Below, in pieces: positions 51,958 through 60,394 of a DNA stretch of 64,000 bases (position 1 is its first letter; every line of letters begins with the position of its first letter). The notes beneath the pieces are model-generated. The model was not told where the DNA came from. It saw nothing but the letters and a program-made list of their open reading frames with translations, and made no database searches. A program made the translations under genes and the position numbers. Source of the DNA: Pedobacter nyackensis (lineage in GTDB: Bacteria; Bacteroidota; Bacteroidia; Sphingobacteriales; Sphingobacteriaceae); assembly GCF_900176505.1 (NCBI RefSeq), contig NZ_FWYB01000010.1, positions 1 to 64,000 of the forward strand, in the 5' to 3' direction.

Positions 51958-51965
51958 TATCTTTG
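51958..51965 (+). promoter_or_regulatory. Promoter -7 element for lpxH
   Basis: TATCTTTG matches TAnnTTTG exactly and ends nine bases before the ATG at 51975, leaving a very short leader. No good -33 box is seen. Confidence 0.5.
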
Positions 51966-51974
51966 TTTACATTA

Positions 51975-52721
51975 ATGAAAAAGAACATATATTTTGCTTC
52001 AGATTTCCACCTGGGATCTCCCAATCATAAGGAGAGCAGAAAGCGCGAAGATTGCATCTTAAGATGGCTAACTTCCATAGAATCATCATGTAGTGAGTTG
52101 TTTTTAATGGGCGATATTTTCGATTTCTGGTTTGAATATCACACTGTTGTGCCTAAAGGATTTGTTCGGTTGCAGGGTAAGCTTGCCGCTATGACCGATG
52201 CCGGAATAAAGGTCTACTTTTTTAAGGGTAACCACGATATGTGGGTCAATACCTATTTTACCGAAGAGCTGGGGATAGAGATTGTGAGTGATGAATTGAT
52301 CATGGAAAGGGAGGGTAAGCGTTTCTTTTTACATCATGGTGACGGTTTAGGTCCGGGCGACGCAAAGTATAAGATGTTGAGAAAGATATTTAGAAACCCA
52401 GTTTGTCAATGGTTGTTTGGCTTGATTCCACCTAGGATTGGTTTAGGGATCGCTAACTGGTGGTCGGGAAATAGTAGGCTTGCCAATACCGCCGAAGAGG
52501 TTTTTGAGGGCGTGGAGAAAGAATGGTTGGCTATTTATGCCAAAGAAATCTTGCAAAAAGAGCATTTTGATTATTTCGTTTTTGGCCACAGACATCTGCC
52601 ATTGGATCTCCATATCACGGATAAAACCAAATATGTAAACCTTGGTGAATGGATCAATTTCAATTCATATGCGGTGTTTGATGGCAATGATTTAAGCCTG
52701 AATTACTTCGAAAAGGATTAG
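51975..52721 (+). CDS. lpxH: UDP-2,3-diacylglucosamine diphosphatase
   Basis: A 248-residue calcineurin-like phosphoesterase that forms lipid X in lipid A synthesis. All metal motifs appear: DFHLGSPN, MGDIFDFWFEY, KGNHDMW, HHGDGLGPGD and FGHRHLP. The hydrophobic insert FGLIPPRIGLGIANWWSG probably contacts the membrane and acyl chains. I start at the ATG at 51975; the frame opens four codons earlier with a TTG that lies inside the promoter motif. It is probably a single-gene unit. Confidence 0.9.
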   Translation: MKKNIYFASDFHLGSPNHKESRKREDCILRWLTSIESSCSELFLMGDIFDFWFEYHTVVPKGFVRLQGKLAAMTDAGIKVYFFKGNHDMWVNTYFTEELGIEIVSDELIMEREGKRFFLHHGDGLGPGDAKYKMLRKIFRNPVCQWLFGLIPPRIGLGIANWWSGNSRLANTAEEVFEGVEKEWLAIYAKEILQKEHFDYFVFGHRHLPLDLHITDKTKYVNLGEWINFNSYAVFDGNDLSLNYFEKD

Positions 52722-52760
52722 TGGGATGAAATGCGAGGCTGGTATGGCAATAAATATTAG

Positions 52761-52788
52761 TTGCATTAAACGAAAAAACCTATTTTTG
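52761..52788 (+). promoter_or_regulatory. Promoter for prfA
   Basis: TTG at 52761–52763 and TATTTTTG at 52781–52788, spaced by 17 bases, fit the Bacteroidota -33/-7 pattern. A leader of about 95 bases would follow, holding a small GC hairpin (CCGC/GCGG at 52828–52841) before a T-run. That hairpin may be the end of the lpxH transcript or part of the prfA leader. Confidence 0.5.
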
Positions 52789-52890
52789 TAGTCCAAAATA
52801 AATGCCATTTGCCTGATTGAATGCAAGCCGCCATTGTGCGGACCTTTTTAGGGCTGAGGGTAATGTGTAGTATTTTCTGAAAAAAAGAAT

Positions 52891-53964
52891 ATGTTAGAGA
52901 AATTAGAAGCAATTAAACTGCGTTGGGAAGATGTAGAAGAGCAGTTGAGTAATCCTGATACGATGCAGGATATGAAGCGCTTTGCTGCTTTGAATAAAGA
53001 GTATAAAGATCTGGGTAAGATCGTAGATGAATATAAAATCTACAAAAATGTAATGAGCAACATTGAGGCCAATAAAGAGATTCTGAGTACGGAAAAAGAC
53101 GCCGAAATGCGTGAGATGGCTAAAGAAGAGCTTGACCTTTTATTGGTGCAACAGGAAGAATTGGAAGAGAAAGTTCGTTTGATGCTTATCCCTGTTGATC
53201 CTGAAGATGCTAAAAATGCAGTGTTTGAGATCAGAGGTGGTACAGGTGGTGATGAGGCAGCTTTATTTGCCGGAGATTTATACCGTATGTATAGCCGCTT
53301 TTTTGAGCAGAAAGGCTGGAAAGTTGAAACTGTTGATGTAACAGAAGGAACTGCTGGTGGTTATAAAGAGGTGATTTTAAAGGTGAGCGGTGAGGATGTT
53401 TACGGACAGCTGAAATACGAGTCTGGTGTTCACCGTGTACAACGTGTACCGGATACAGAAACACAAGGGCGTGTACATACGTCTGCGGCTTCAGTTGCAG
53501 TTTTACCTGAAGCAGAGGAGATCGATCTTTACATCAACCCTGCAGACATTGATTTGCAAACATCACGTTCAGGTGGTGCCGGTGGTCAGAATGTAAATAA
53601 GGTGGAAACCAAAGTACAGTTAACACACAGACCTTCCGGTCTTGTTGTGGTTTGTCAGCAAGAACGCTCGCAGTTAGGTAACCGCGTGATCGCAATGGAG
53701 ATGTTGCGTAGTAAATTATACGATATCGAATTGCAGAAAAAGAACGGTGATATTGCGGCCAGACGTAAGACTATGGTTTCGACAGGTGACCGCTCGGCGA
53801 AGATCAGAACTTACAATTATCCGCAGGGTAGGGTGACCGATCACCGTATCGGATTGACGCTTTATAACCTAAATAACATCATGGATGGTGGTGTTCAGGA
53901 GCTGATTGATGCGCTTCAGTTTGCAGAAAATGCTGAAAAGCTAAAAGAAGGCGCTGTAATATAG
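52891..53964 (+). CDS. prfA: Peptide chain release factor 1
   Basis: A 357-residue factor that reads UAA and UAG stops and releases the nascent chain. The universal GGQ is at 231–233 inside SRSGGAGGQNVNKVETKV. The glycine context matches class I release factors, and the N-terminal coiled-coil domain (1–100) with KLEAIKLRWEDVEEQL is standard. YKDLGKIVDEYKIYKN and the C-terminal DHRIGLTLYNLNNIMDGG identify RF1 rather than RF2. It has its own promoter-like motif and precedes the tRNA genes by about 90 bases. Confidence 0.96.
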   Translation: MLEKLEAIKLRWEDVEEQLSNPDTMQDMKRFAALNKEYKDLGKIVDEYKIYKNVMSNIEANKEILSTEKDAEMREMAKEELDLLLVQQEELEEKVRLMLIPVDPEDAKNAVFEIRGGTGGDEAALFAGDLYRMYSRFFEQKGWKVETVDVTEGTAGGYKEVILKVSGEDVYGQLKYESGVHRVQRVPDTETQGRVHTSAASVAVLPEAEEIDLYINPADIDLQTSRSGGAGGQNVNKVETKVQLTHRPSGLVVVCQQERSQLGNRVIAMEMLRSKLYDIELQKKNGDIAARRKTMVSTGDRSAKIRTYNYPQGRVTDHRIGLTLYNLNNIMDGGVQELIDALQFAENAEKLKEGAVI

Positions 53965-53989
53965 GTAGTTATAGTTATTTCAAAAATAG

Positions 53990-54020
53990 TTTGTAAATAT
54001 AAATAAACGCTCTATATTTG
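53990..54020 (+). promoter_or_regulatory. Promoter of the tRNA-Asp pair
   Basis: TTTG at 53990–53993 and TATATTTG at 54013–54020, spaced by 19 bases, match the Bacteroidota consensus almost perfectly. The first tRNA begins 38 bases downstream. Confidence 0.8.
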
Positions 54021-54057
54021 CAATCCCGAAACGGACGAAAGAAAGCAAAGGGAAAAC

Positions 54058-54131
54058 GGACCGGTAGTTCAGCTGGTTAGAATGCCGCCCTGTCACGGCG
54101 GAGGTCGCGGGTTCGAGTCCCGTCCGGTCCG
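54058..54131 (+). tRNA. tRNA-Asp (GTC), copy 1
   Basis: A 74-base cloverleaf. The acceptor GGACCGG pairs with CCGGTCC, with discriminator G. The anticodon stem CCGCC/GGCGG encloses CTGTCAC with anticodon GTC. The T arm contains GGTTCGAGTCC. The CCA end is not encoded. Confidence 0.97.
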
Positions 54132-54206
54132 CAAAAATACTCAACAGAGTGTTTTTATATTGAAGCCCTTAGAAGCTATATTCTAAACCCTCCTGAAAAG
54201 GAAAAC

Positions 54207-54280
54207 GGACCGGTAGTTCAGCTGGTTAGAATGCCGCCCTGTCACGGCGGAGGTCGCGGGTTCGAGTCCCGTCCGGTCCG
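54207..54280 (+). tRNA. tRNA-Asp (GTC), copy 2
   Basis: Identical in every base to the first copy, 149 bases downstream, including the upstream GGAAAAC. It lies in the same transcript as copy 1, as no promoter-like motif is visible in the 75-base spacer. The CCA end is not encoded. Confidence 0.97.
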
Positions 54281-54300
54281 CATTAACATAAAAACATTGA

Positions 54301-54333
54301 AAAGCCTGCATCACACGATAGCAGGCTTTTTTA
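54301..54333 (+). terminator. Terminator of the tRNA operon
   Basis: AAAGCCTGC (54301–54309) pairs with GCAGGCTTT (54321–54329) and a T-rich tail follows. It ends 20 bases after the second tRNA and can also serve the convergent gene fragment. Confidence 0.85.
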
Positions 54334-54335
54334 TT

Positions 54336-54543
54336 TTACGAAAACTCGAAAACAGCGGCTTCAACAGCTTCTAATATCAATGCGGTGACTTCTTTGGGTT
54401 GGGTAGCCAGAGAAGCATGACCGGAATTTAAATGAATGATCTTTTTTGCTTTTATGCGGTCCGCCATTTCTTTTTGTGTCTCTGGAGGAATCATTGGATC
54501 ATGGTCTGACACCTGGTACCAGCTAGGCTTAGTTTTCCACGCA
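54336..54543 (-). pseudogene. C-terminal fragment of an alpha/beta hydrolase
   Basis: About 68 residues remain. They match the end of chloroperoxidase/esterase-like alpha/beta hydrolases: AWKTKPSWYQVSDHDPMIP, then IHLNSGHASLATQP, which contains the catalytic His. The nucleophile Ser half is missing. Going upstream (towards 54617 on the minus strand) the frame continues without a stop, but it reads nonsense that is antisense to the next gene. Homology thus stops at about 54541–54550. The natural stop codon and C-terminus are intact. It is inferred to be non-functional. Confidence 0.75.
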
Positions 54544-54544
54544 G

Positions 54545-55246
54545 GAGGGCGGAGGCAACCTGATGATTGCAGGTGAACCGGGGAAACAGAATGTCGTAAA
54601 TCCTTTATTGGATTCATTGGGTGTTCAAATGCTAAACGGGACTATTGTTCAGCAGAGCAGGGACTATTCTTACGATCTGCTTACGCCAAATCTGGCTGCG
54701 GGTGCAGTGGCCATGGATAAGCGTTTACAACAATATTATTCGTACGGATTGACCGTTTCTATGCCGGGTGCCGGGGCCTTAAGCTATGCGGCAAAGGGGG
54801 CTTTTACAGTACATCTACTTTTAACGTCAAATGCCCAGAGCAGCTGGCTGAAAAAAGGCAAGTTTACGCTGGATTCTGCCGCGCTTACAGTTGATCACAT
54901 AAATGGCGATCAGCAGGGGAGCTTTCCTACCGCCCTGATGCTGACCCGGAAAGTGAACAATAAGGAACAGCGGATCATCGTAGCAGCTGATGCAGACTTC
55001 TTCAGTAATACAGAATTGAACCGTAACAACATGCAAACCCTAAATACAGCATTTGCCATGAGCATATTCCGCTGGTTTTCTTATGAGGAATTCCCGATTG
55101 ATGCCAGTCGCCCGCCATCAAAGGATAATGCCGTTACACTCACCAAGGCCAGCATAAAACCTATACAGATATTATTTTATGGCATAATTCCCGGGACCTT
55201 ATTCCTGTTAGGAATGGTCTTGTTGATTCGTAGAAAACGTAAATAA
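54545..55246 (+). pseudogene. C-terminal fragment of a GldG-like ABC-transporter auxiliary protein
   Basis: The frame opens in GGGNLMIAGEPGKQNVVNPL, which is an internal stretch in Gldg-family proteins. The usual N-terminal 400 or more residues and, in fused forms, the permease part are missing. The remainder is in frame to the end: TRKVNNKEQRIIVAADADFF, IFRWFSYEEFPIDASRPPS, and a final helix with LLIRRKRK. A TAG lies in frame at 54530–54532, so nothing more can be added upstream. An ATG at 54563 could give a 227-residue product, but the upstream domain is lost. It directly abuts the alpha/beta hydrolase fragment. Gene decay after a deletion is the simplest reading; a local assembly error is the alternative. 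Confidence 0.7.
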
Positions 55247-55248
55247 TT

Positions 55249-56034
55249 ATGAGCCATTTATTTCAAACCATTAGTTGGGCGTTTCTCATCACCATTGGTC
55301 GTTATTTTATAATTGCAGGTATCTTTTTTTTAGTTTTTTACCTGCTTTTTCCCAAAAGCCTGCTGCGAAATAAAATTCAAAGCAGGCTTGCGGGCAAGGC
55401 CGATTTTCTCAGAGAAATGCTCCATTCGTCTATCTCCAGCATTATGTTGGCCATTACCTCCATCATCGCGCTGTCCGATAGCCTCAGGCCGCATACATTT
55501 ATTTATACTGACCTGCATGCTTATCCCCTATGGTGGATTCCGGTAAGCCTTTTATTAACCTTAGTGGTGCACGACACCTATTTTTACTGGATGCACCGGA
55601 TATTGCACCATAAGAAGCTATTCAAATTAACGCACCTTGTGCACCATCAGTCTACAAATCCATCTCCCTGGACTTCCTATTCCTTCCATTTTCTGGAAGC
55701 TATAGCAGAAGGAGCAGTCATCATTCTACTGGTTTTTTCTATGCCGTTACATCCTTTAACGATTGGACTGTTTGCCCTTTCTTCGTTTATAATCAATGTT
55801 TATGGGCATCTGGGTTATGAAATTATGCCGAAGGGTTTTAGAAATACTTTTCTTTTTGAAATCATCAATACATCAACCTTCCATAACCTCCACCATCAGA
55901 AGTTCAAAGGGAATTATGGATTATATCTACGGGTATGGGATAGACTAATGAAAACGGAGCATCCGGATTATGTAAAGGATTACGATAGATTACAGGAGAA
56001 ACGATTCGGTAAAACCGATAATGCCCTACTATGA
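55249..56034 (+). CDS. Sterol desaturase/fatty acid hydroxylase-superfamily membrane protein
   Basis: A 261-residue integral membrane di-iron protein. Three His clusters are visible: HDTYFYWMHRILHH near 107–120, HLVHHQSTNPSPWT near 129–142, and FHNLHHQKFKG near 214–224. About four hydrophobic helices flank them. Members hydroxylate or desaturate lipids, sterols or carotenoids; the substrate here is unknown. The ATG follows the stop of the truncated GldG-like frame by two bases, so it was probably the last gene of that operon and may have lost its promoter. The stop overlaps the convergent regulator by six bases. Confidence 0.88.
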   Translation: MSHLFQTISWAFLITIGRYFIIAGIFFLVFYLLFPKSLLRNKIQSRLAGKADFLREMLHSSISSIMLAITSIIALSDSLRPHTFIYTDLHAYPLWWIPVSLLLTLVVHDTYFYWMHRILHHKKLFKLTHLVHHQSTNPSPWTSYSFHFLEAIAEGAVIILLVFSMPLHPLTIGLFALSSFIINVYGHLGYEIMPKGFRNTFLFEIINTSTFHNLHHQKFKGNYGLYLRVWDRLMKTEHPDYVKDYDRLQEKRFGKTDNALL

Positions 56035-59000
56035 TCCTTGTTCCGATAAAGAACCCACATAAGTCTTAGGTGTATGTCCGTATTGCTTTTTAAACTCCCG
56101 GCTAAAATACTTAGGGTCGTTAAAACCTACCAGATAAGATACCTCTGATACATTATATTGCTTTTGAGCAAACAACTGTGCAGCTTTTTTCAGGCGAATG
56201 GTTTTAATGAAATCATTCACTGAAAGATCTGTAATTGCTCTGATTTTTTTATACAGTATCGGCTGGCTCATCCCAATATAGCTAGCTAGTTCAGGAACGC
56301 TAAAGTCCTGATCCGACATATGATCCTCTATGTATTGGACTATTTTCAGCATAAAAGCATGCTCAACGGTGTTAATAGCGGTATTTTGAAGTTGTGGGTT
56401 CACTTCCTGACTAAACTTCTGCTTCATTGTTGCTCTGGATTGCAGCAGATTTTTAATATTGAGCCCAAGCAGATCAATACTGAAAGGTTTGGTAATATAA
56501 GCATCAGCTCCGGTCTCTAAACCGTCCATTTGGTGGATATGAGATGATTTAGCCGTTAGCAGGATAACAGGGATATGACTGGTACGTTCATCTGTTTTGA
56601 GCTTCCTGCACAATTCCAAACCATCCATTACAGGCATCATTACATCACAAATAATCAGGTCGGGGAACAAGTCGATGGCTGTTTCCCAACCATTTAATCC
56701 ATCATAGCTTTCATAAACCTGGTAATCGCTGTTTAAAAAGCCCATTAACATCTGTCTGATTTCGGGATTGTCTTCCACAATCAGAATAGTTTTTTGATGT
56801 GCTTTCCCGGTTTCAACCCTTTCAGCAGTAATCGCAGCTGCTGTTGGTGGTGTATAAATCCTGTGTTCAGTTTCCTGATATTGCGGATCTATAAAGTCAT
56901 TGCTTTTAAAATGAGCTTTACCCTTTTTTAGCGTTACAGTAAAGCAGGTGTCGCCTGGCTGAGCAGATGTAGCCGGGTGACTTTCAATCGCAATAATACC
57001 ATGATGAGACTCTACAATGCTTTTTGAGAGGGCCAGACCAATTCCTGATCCGATATGTCCTGATCCGCGTTCGTCAACCTGGAAGAAATCACTAAACAAT
57101 TTACTCTGACTTTCGTAAGGAATACCCTTACCATTATCGCGCACCTTAATGCTCAATTCTTGTGCAGTTTCCTCGATAGAAACTTTAATGCTACCCTGAT
57201 CATCGGTGAACTTAAAGGCGTTTGAAAGCAGGTTAAACAAGACTTTCTCTAATTGCACCTTATCAAAATACAGCTCAATGTGTTTCTGTTTGCTGTAAAA
57301 TATATATTCAATATTACGTGCTTCGGCCAGGTGTTGGAAAGCATGGAAAATATCGTAAGTAAACTCAACAATATTGCTACTGCCGACGTATAATCTTAAA
57401 TGGCCAGTTTCAGCTTTTCTGAAGTCCATTAGCTCCGTAATGAGGCGCATTAGTCGGTCTGCATTGTTTTTTATAGGAAGTATCTGTTTGTTTAAATCCG
57501 GATTGTCCTTAGTTGTTTTCAATAAATGTTCAAGTGGACCAAGAATCAGGGTTAAAGGCGTACGGATTTCATGAGAGACATAAGTAAAGAAGTTCAGCTT
57601 CATCTTTTGTACATCTTTCGATCTTTTAAACAGTGCCCGAATGATAAGATACCTTACCGTAAGGAATAAGATCACTGCGAATACGAGTACATAAAATGCA
57701 TAAGCCCACCAGCTGGCCCAAATAGGGGGAAGGATCTTTACCTTTATGCTTGCCTGATTGTTTCCTGGTATACCATCATTATTGATGCCTTTAACAATAA
57801 AGCGGTAACTGCCCGATGGCAAGTTGGTATAGGTTGCACTTGGGTTATCCGGATAATTCCATTGCTCATCATAGCCATCTAATTTGTAGGCATATTTGTT
57901 TTTATCCGATTTGATATAATTCAATAAAGAAAACCCCAGTGTAAAATGATTCTGATCATGCTTAAAGGTAATTTCTTTGGTGTTCAGAATCTGTTCATTT
58001 AAAAGCTGGTCAGGACCTGCAACAGCTACAGGCTGATTAAACAGTTTTAATCCTGTAAAAACTAGTGGAGCTGCGTAATTATTCGTTTCTATTTCCTTGG
58101 GGTAAAAGGAAGTCAGGCCATTCATTCCGCCTAAAAAAATCTCCCCATTACTGTCCTTAAAGTAAGATCTGGCATTAAATTCATTACCCGCCAGACCATC
58201 ACTTTTTGTGTAGTTTCTGAACTTTCCTGTATTTAAATTCAATTCTGATAAGCCATTGGCTGTACTGATCCATAAGTTCCCCGAACCATCCTCAACAATA
58301 CCCAGCACATTATTATTGGCCAGGCCATCTGCTTCAGTATATGTTTTGAAGTGGTTGGTTTGGTCATTATAGATGCTGATACCACCAAAATAAGTACCTA
58401 CACAGATCAAACCTTTCGAAGTCTGCATTACGCAATTGATATAATCAGATTGAAGCTTAGTATTATCTTTTTCCCTTTTCCTGAAAAGTCTTAAAGTTTT
58501 CGAACTGAAGTTATATCGGTAAAGACCGGCTGATGTACCCATCCAAAGGCTTTTCTGCTGATCCTCAAAAAGTACCTGGACACCTTGTTTGTCTTTTTTG
58601 AAATATTTGTCCAGTACACTTTTTGTTGTGCGATCAGGAAATGTACCGTTCTGTTTTTTTAAAATGCTTAACCCGTTTCTTGAACCAACCCATAGCGTGC
58701 CGTAGCTATCTTGTCTTAATGCCAGGATCTCGGCAGTTCCAATACCATTTTTATTGTTCCTTACATTGGTGATGCGTCTGAAACGACCGGTTTTTGGATT
58801 AAAGATGTTGATTCCTCCAAAGTGTGTCCCGATAATCAGTTCTCCATTTCCCGAATTGTCTTTAAGAATGATTTTGACCAGGTTAGAGGTAATGCTATTG
58901 GGATCGTTAGGATTTGTTTTGTAAACTGTATAGGTATTGGTCTTTCTGTCTAGGTGGTTCAAGCCAGCCCCTTCAGTTCCAATCCATAGGTTATGGAGAT

Positions 59001-60129
59001 CATCTTCTACAACTGAACTGATGATATTGCTGCTGACACTGGATCGTAACCTGCTGTTTTGATAGGTTCTGAATCTGGTAGCGATGGGATGGCTATAGTT
59101 AACACCGCCATAATAGGTGCCTACCCACATGGTTTTGTTTATGTCTTCGTAAATACTGTGTACGGAATTGTGGCTGATGCTGTTTTTTAATTCTGAGTCG
59201 TGCTGGTAGTTGCTGAATTTTTTACTTAACGGATCTAAAATGCTCAGGCCTTCCTGTGTACCCACCCAGAGCATGCCCTTTTTATCTTTGGTTATTGTCC
59301 TGATGTCATTGTGAGCAAGGGAATGCTGGTTTTTATTGTCATGACCATAAACTGTAAAGGATTTGGTTGCATAATCATACAGACACATCCCATTTCCTGA
59401 TCCTATCCACAAATTTTGTTGATTGTCGGTAATCAGGCTGGTTATATAGTTTGAGCTAATGCTCCTGGAGTTTGCTGGATCATTTTTGAACCGTTCATAT
59501 TGATAACGACCATTTTTGATACACATGCGTATTAACCCGGCACCTGTCCCTATCCAAATGTTTCCGCGTGTATCTTGAAGAATTGCGTAAATCCCATTTA
59601 TACCGTCATCTTTTGCACCTTTGAACTTGAAAGATGTAAAAGTGTTTTTGCTCTTATCAATTAACAGATGGAGACCGCCTAAAGTGCCGATCCATAACTT
59701 CTTGTTCAGGTCTTCATAAATGGATTCAATACTGTTCTGCCTCAACCCATTTTTTGAATGGGTATTGATCTGTGTAAAAGCGTCCTGATTCGAATCATAT
59801 TTGTTTAACCCGTTTGCAGTTCCTACCCATAAGGTTCCATCCGAATCTGTAATTAAGGATTGGGCTTCATCATTGGAAAGACTTCGCGGATCTGCTGGAT
59901 TGTTTCTGTAAGTTTTAAATTGATTGCCATCATAACGGTTTAATCCCTGTCGGGTACCAAACCAAAGGAAGTCGGATTTATCCTGGACAATGGAGATTAC
60001 CGAATTCTGCGACAGGCCATTTTCAATTGTAAAATTGTTGAAAGAGACCTGGCGCTGCGCCTGAACAGAAGAAGATATTGTAAGCATGGAAATGCATAAA
60101 GCAATCAATTTCCATTTAGCCAATTTCAT
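56029..60129 (-). CDS. Hybrid two-component sensor/regulator (HTCS) with AraC output
   Basis: 1366 residues joining sensor, kinase and transcription factor. A signal peptide (about 1–24) is followed by 14 or so beta-propeller repeats (Reg_prop: LWFGTRQGLNRYD, LWVGTANGLNKYD and so on) to about 690. A Y_Y_Y beta domain follows (about 740–815), then one helix near 825. HisKA has His 853 in YVSHEIRTPLTLILG. The HATPase has DNGKGIPYESQ and GSGIGLALSK. A receiver domain has Asp 1162 in IICDVMMPVMDG. An AraC helix-turn-helix lies at the C-terminus (VSEVSYLVGFNDPKYFSREF). Such proteins sense an imported oligosaccharide in the periplasm and switch on a SusC/SusD locus. The divergent locus at 60395 is the obvious target. 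Confidence 0.95.
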   Translation of the reverse strand: MKLAKWKLIALCISMLTISSSVQAQRQVSFNNFTIENGLSQNSVISIVQDKSDFLWFGTRQGLNRYDGNQFKTYRNNPADPRSLSNDEAQSLITDSDGTLWVGTANGLNKYDSNQDAFTQINTHSKNGLRQNSIESIYEDLNKKLWIGTLGGLHLLIDKSKNTFTSFKFKGAKDDGINGIYAILQDTRGNIWIGTGAGLIRMCIKNGRYQYERFKNDPANSRSISSNYITSLITDNQQNLWIGSGNGMCLYDYATKSFTVYGHDNKNQHSLAHNDIRTITKDKKGMLWVGTQEGLSILDPLSKKFSNYQHDSELKNSISHNSVHSIYEDINKTMWVGTYYGGVNYSHPIATRFRTYQNSRLRSSVSSNIISSVVEDDLHNLWIGTEGAGLNHLDRKTNTYTVYKTNPNDPNSITSNLVKIILKDNSGNGELIIGTHFGGINIFNPKTGRFRRITNVRNNKNGIGTAEILALRQDSYGTLWVGSRNGLSILKKQNGTFPDRTTKSVLDKYFKKDKQGVQVLFEDQQKSLWMGTSAGLYRYNFSSKTLRLFRKREKDNTKLQSDYINCVMQTSKGLICVGTYFGGISIYNDQTNHFKTYTEADGLANNNVLGIVEDGSGNLWISTANGLSELNLNTGKFRNYTKSDGLAGNEFNARSYFKDSNGEIFLGGMNGLTSFYPKEIETNNYAAPLVFTGLKLFNQPVAVAGPDQLLNEQILNTKEITFKHDQNHFTLGFSLLNYIKSDKNKYAYKLDGYDEQWNYPDNPSATYTNLPSGSYRFIVKGINNDGIPGNNQASIKVKILPPIWASWWAYAFYVLVFAVILFLTVRYLIIRALFKRSKDVQKMKLNFFTYVSHEIRTPLTLILGPLEHLLKTTKDNPDLNKQILPIKNNADRLMRLITELMDFRKAETGHLRLYVGSSNIVEFTYDIFHAFQHLAEARNIEYIFYSKQKHIELYFDKVQLEKVLFNLLSNAFKFTDDQGSIKVSIEETAQELSIKVRDNGKGIPYESQSKLFSDFFQVDERGSGHIGSGIGLALSKSIVESHHGIIAIESHPATSAQPGDTCFTVTLKKGKAHFKSNDFIDPQYQETEHRIYTPPTAAAITAERVETGKAHQKTILIVEDNPEIRQMLMGFLNSDYQVYESYDGLNGWETAIDLFPDLIICDVMMPVMDGLELCRKLKTDERTSHIPVILLTAKSSHIHQMDGLETGADAYITKPFSIDLLGLNIKNLLQSRATMKQKFSQEVNPQLQNTAINTVEHAFMLKIVQYIEDHMSDQDFSVPELASYIGMSQPILYKKIRAITDLSVNDFIKTIRLKKAAQLFAQKQYNVSEVSYLVGFNDPKYFSREFKKQYGHTPKTYVGSLSEQGS

Positions 60130-60164
60130 ATGAATCCCTGATTATTGTGTGATTATCAAGGCTA

Positions 60165-60180
60165 AAGATATAAATATCTT
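60165..60180. promoter_or_regulatory. Palindrome upstream of the HTCS gene
   Basis: AAGATAT (60165–60171) and ATATCTT (60174–60180) flank AA, 36 bases upstream of the HTCS start. Read on the minus strand it contains TATCTTTA, one base off the -7 consensus, so it may be promoter, operator or both. The rest of the 265-base gap before the SusC gene shows no other clear element. Confidence 0.35.
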
Positions 60181-60394
60181 GGTTTGTTAATGATTTTTCT
60201 ACCCTTTTTTTTAGAATAGTCATCTTTTTTAAAGAAATATAATTAGAGTTTTGAGTGTCTGACTAGTGTAATATTATGAAGGCGGAATACTAAATCAGAT
60301 TTAGGGAAAAACCGTCAGTAAGCCTAACCAGCTTGCAATAAGAACGACACTATTGGGACGAATAAACTATAACTAAATACCTAACCAAACACGT

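Noticed and set aside
54336..54617. Complete 93-residue protein on the minus strand
   Set aside because: Only the part up to about 54543 resembles a protein family; the remaining N-terminal residues are antisense to the GldG-like reading frame.
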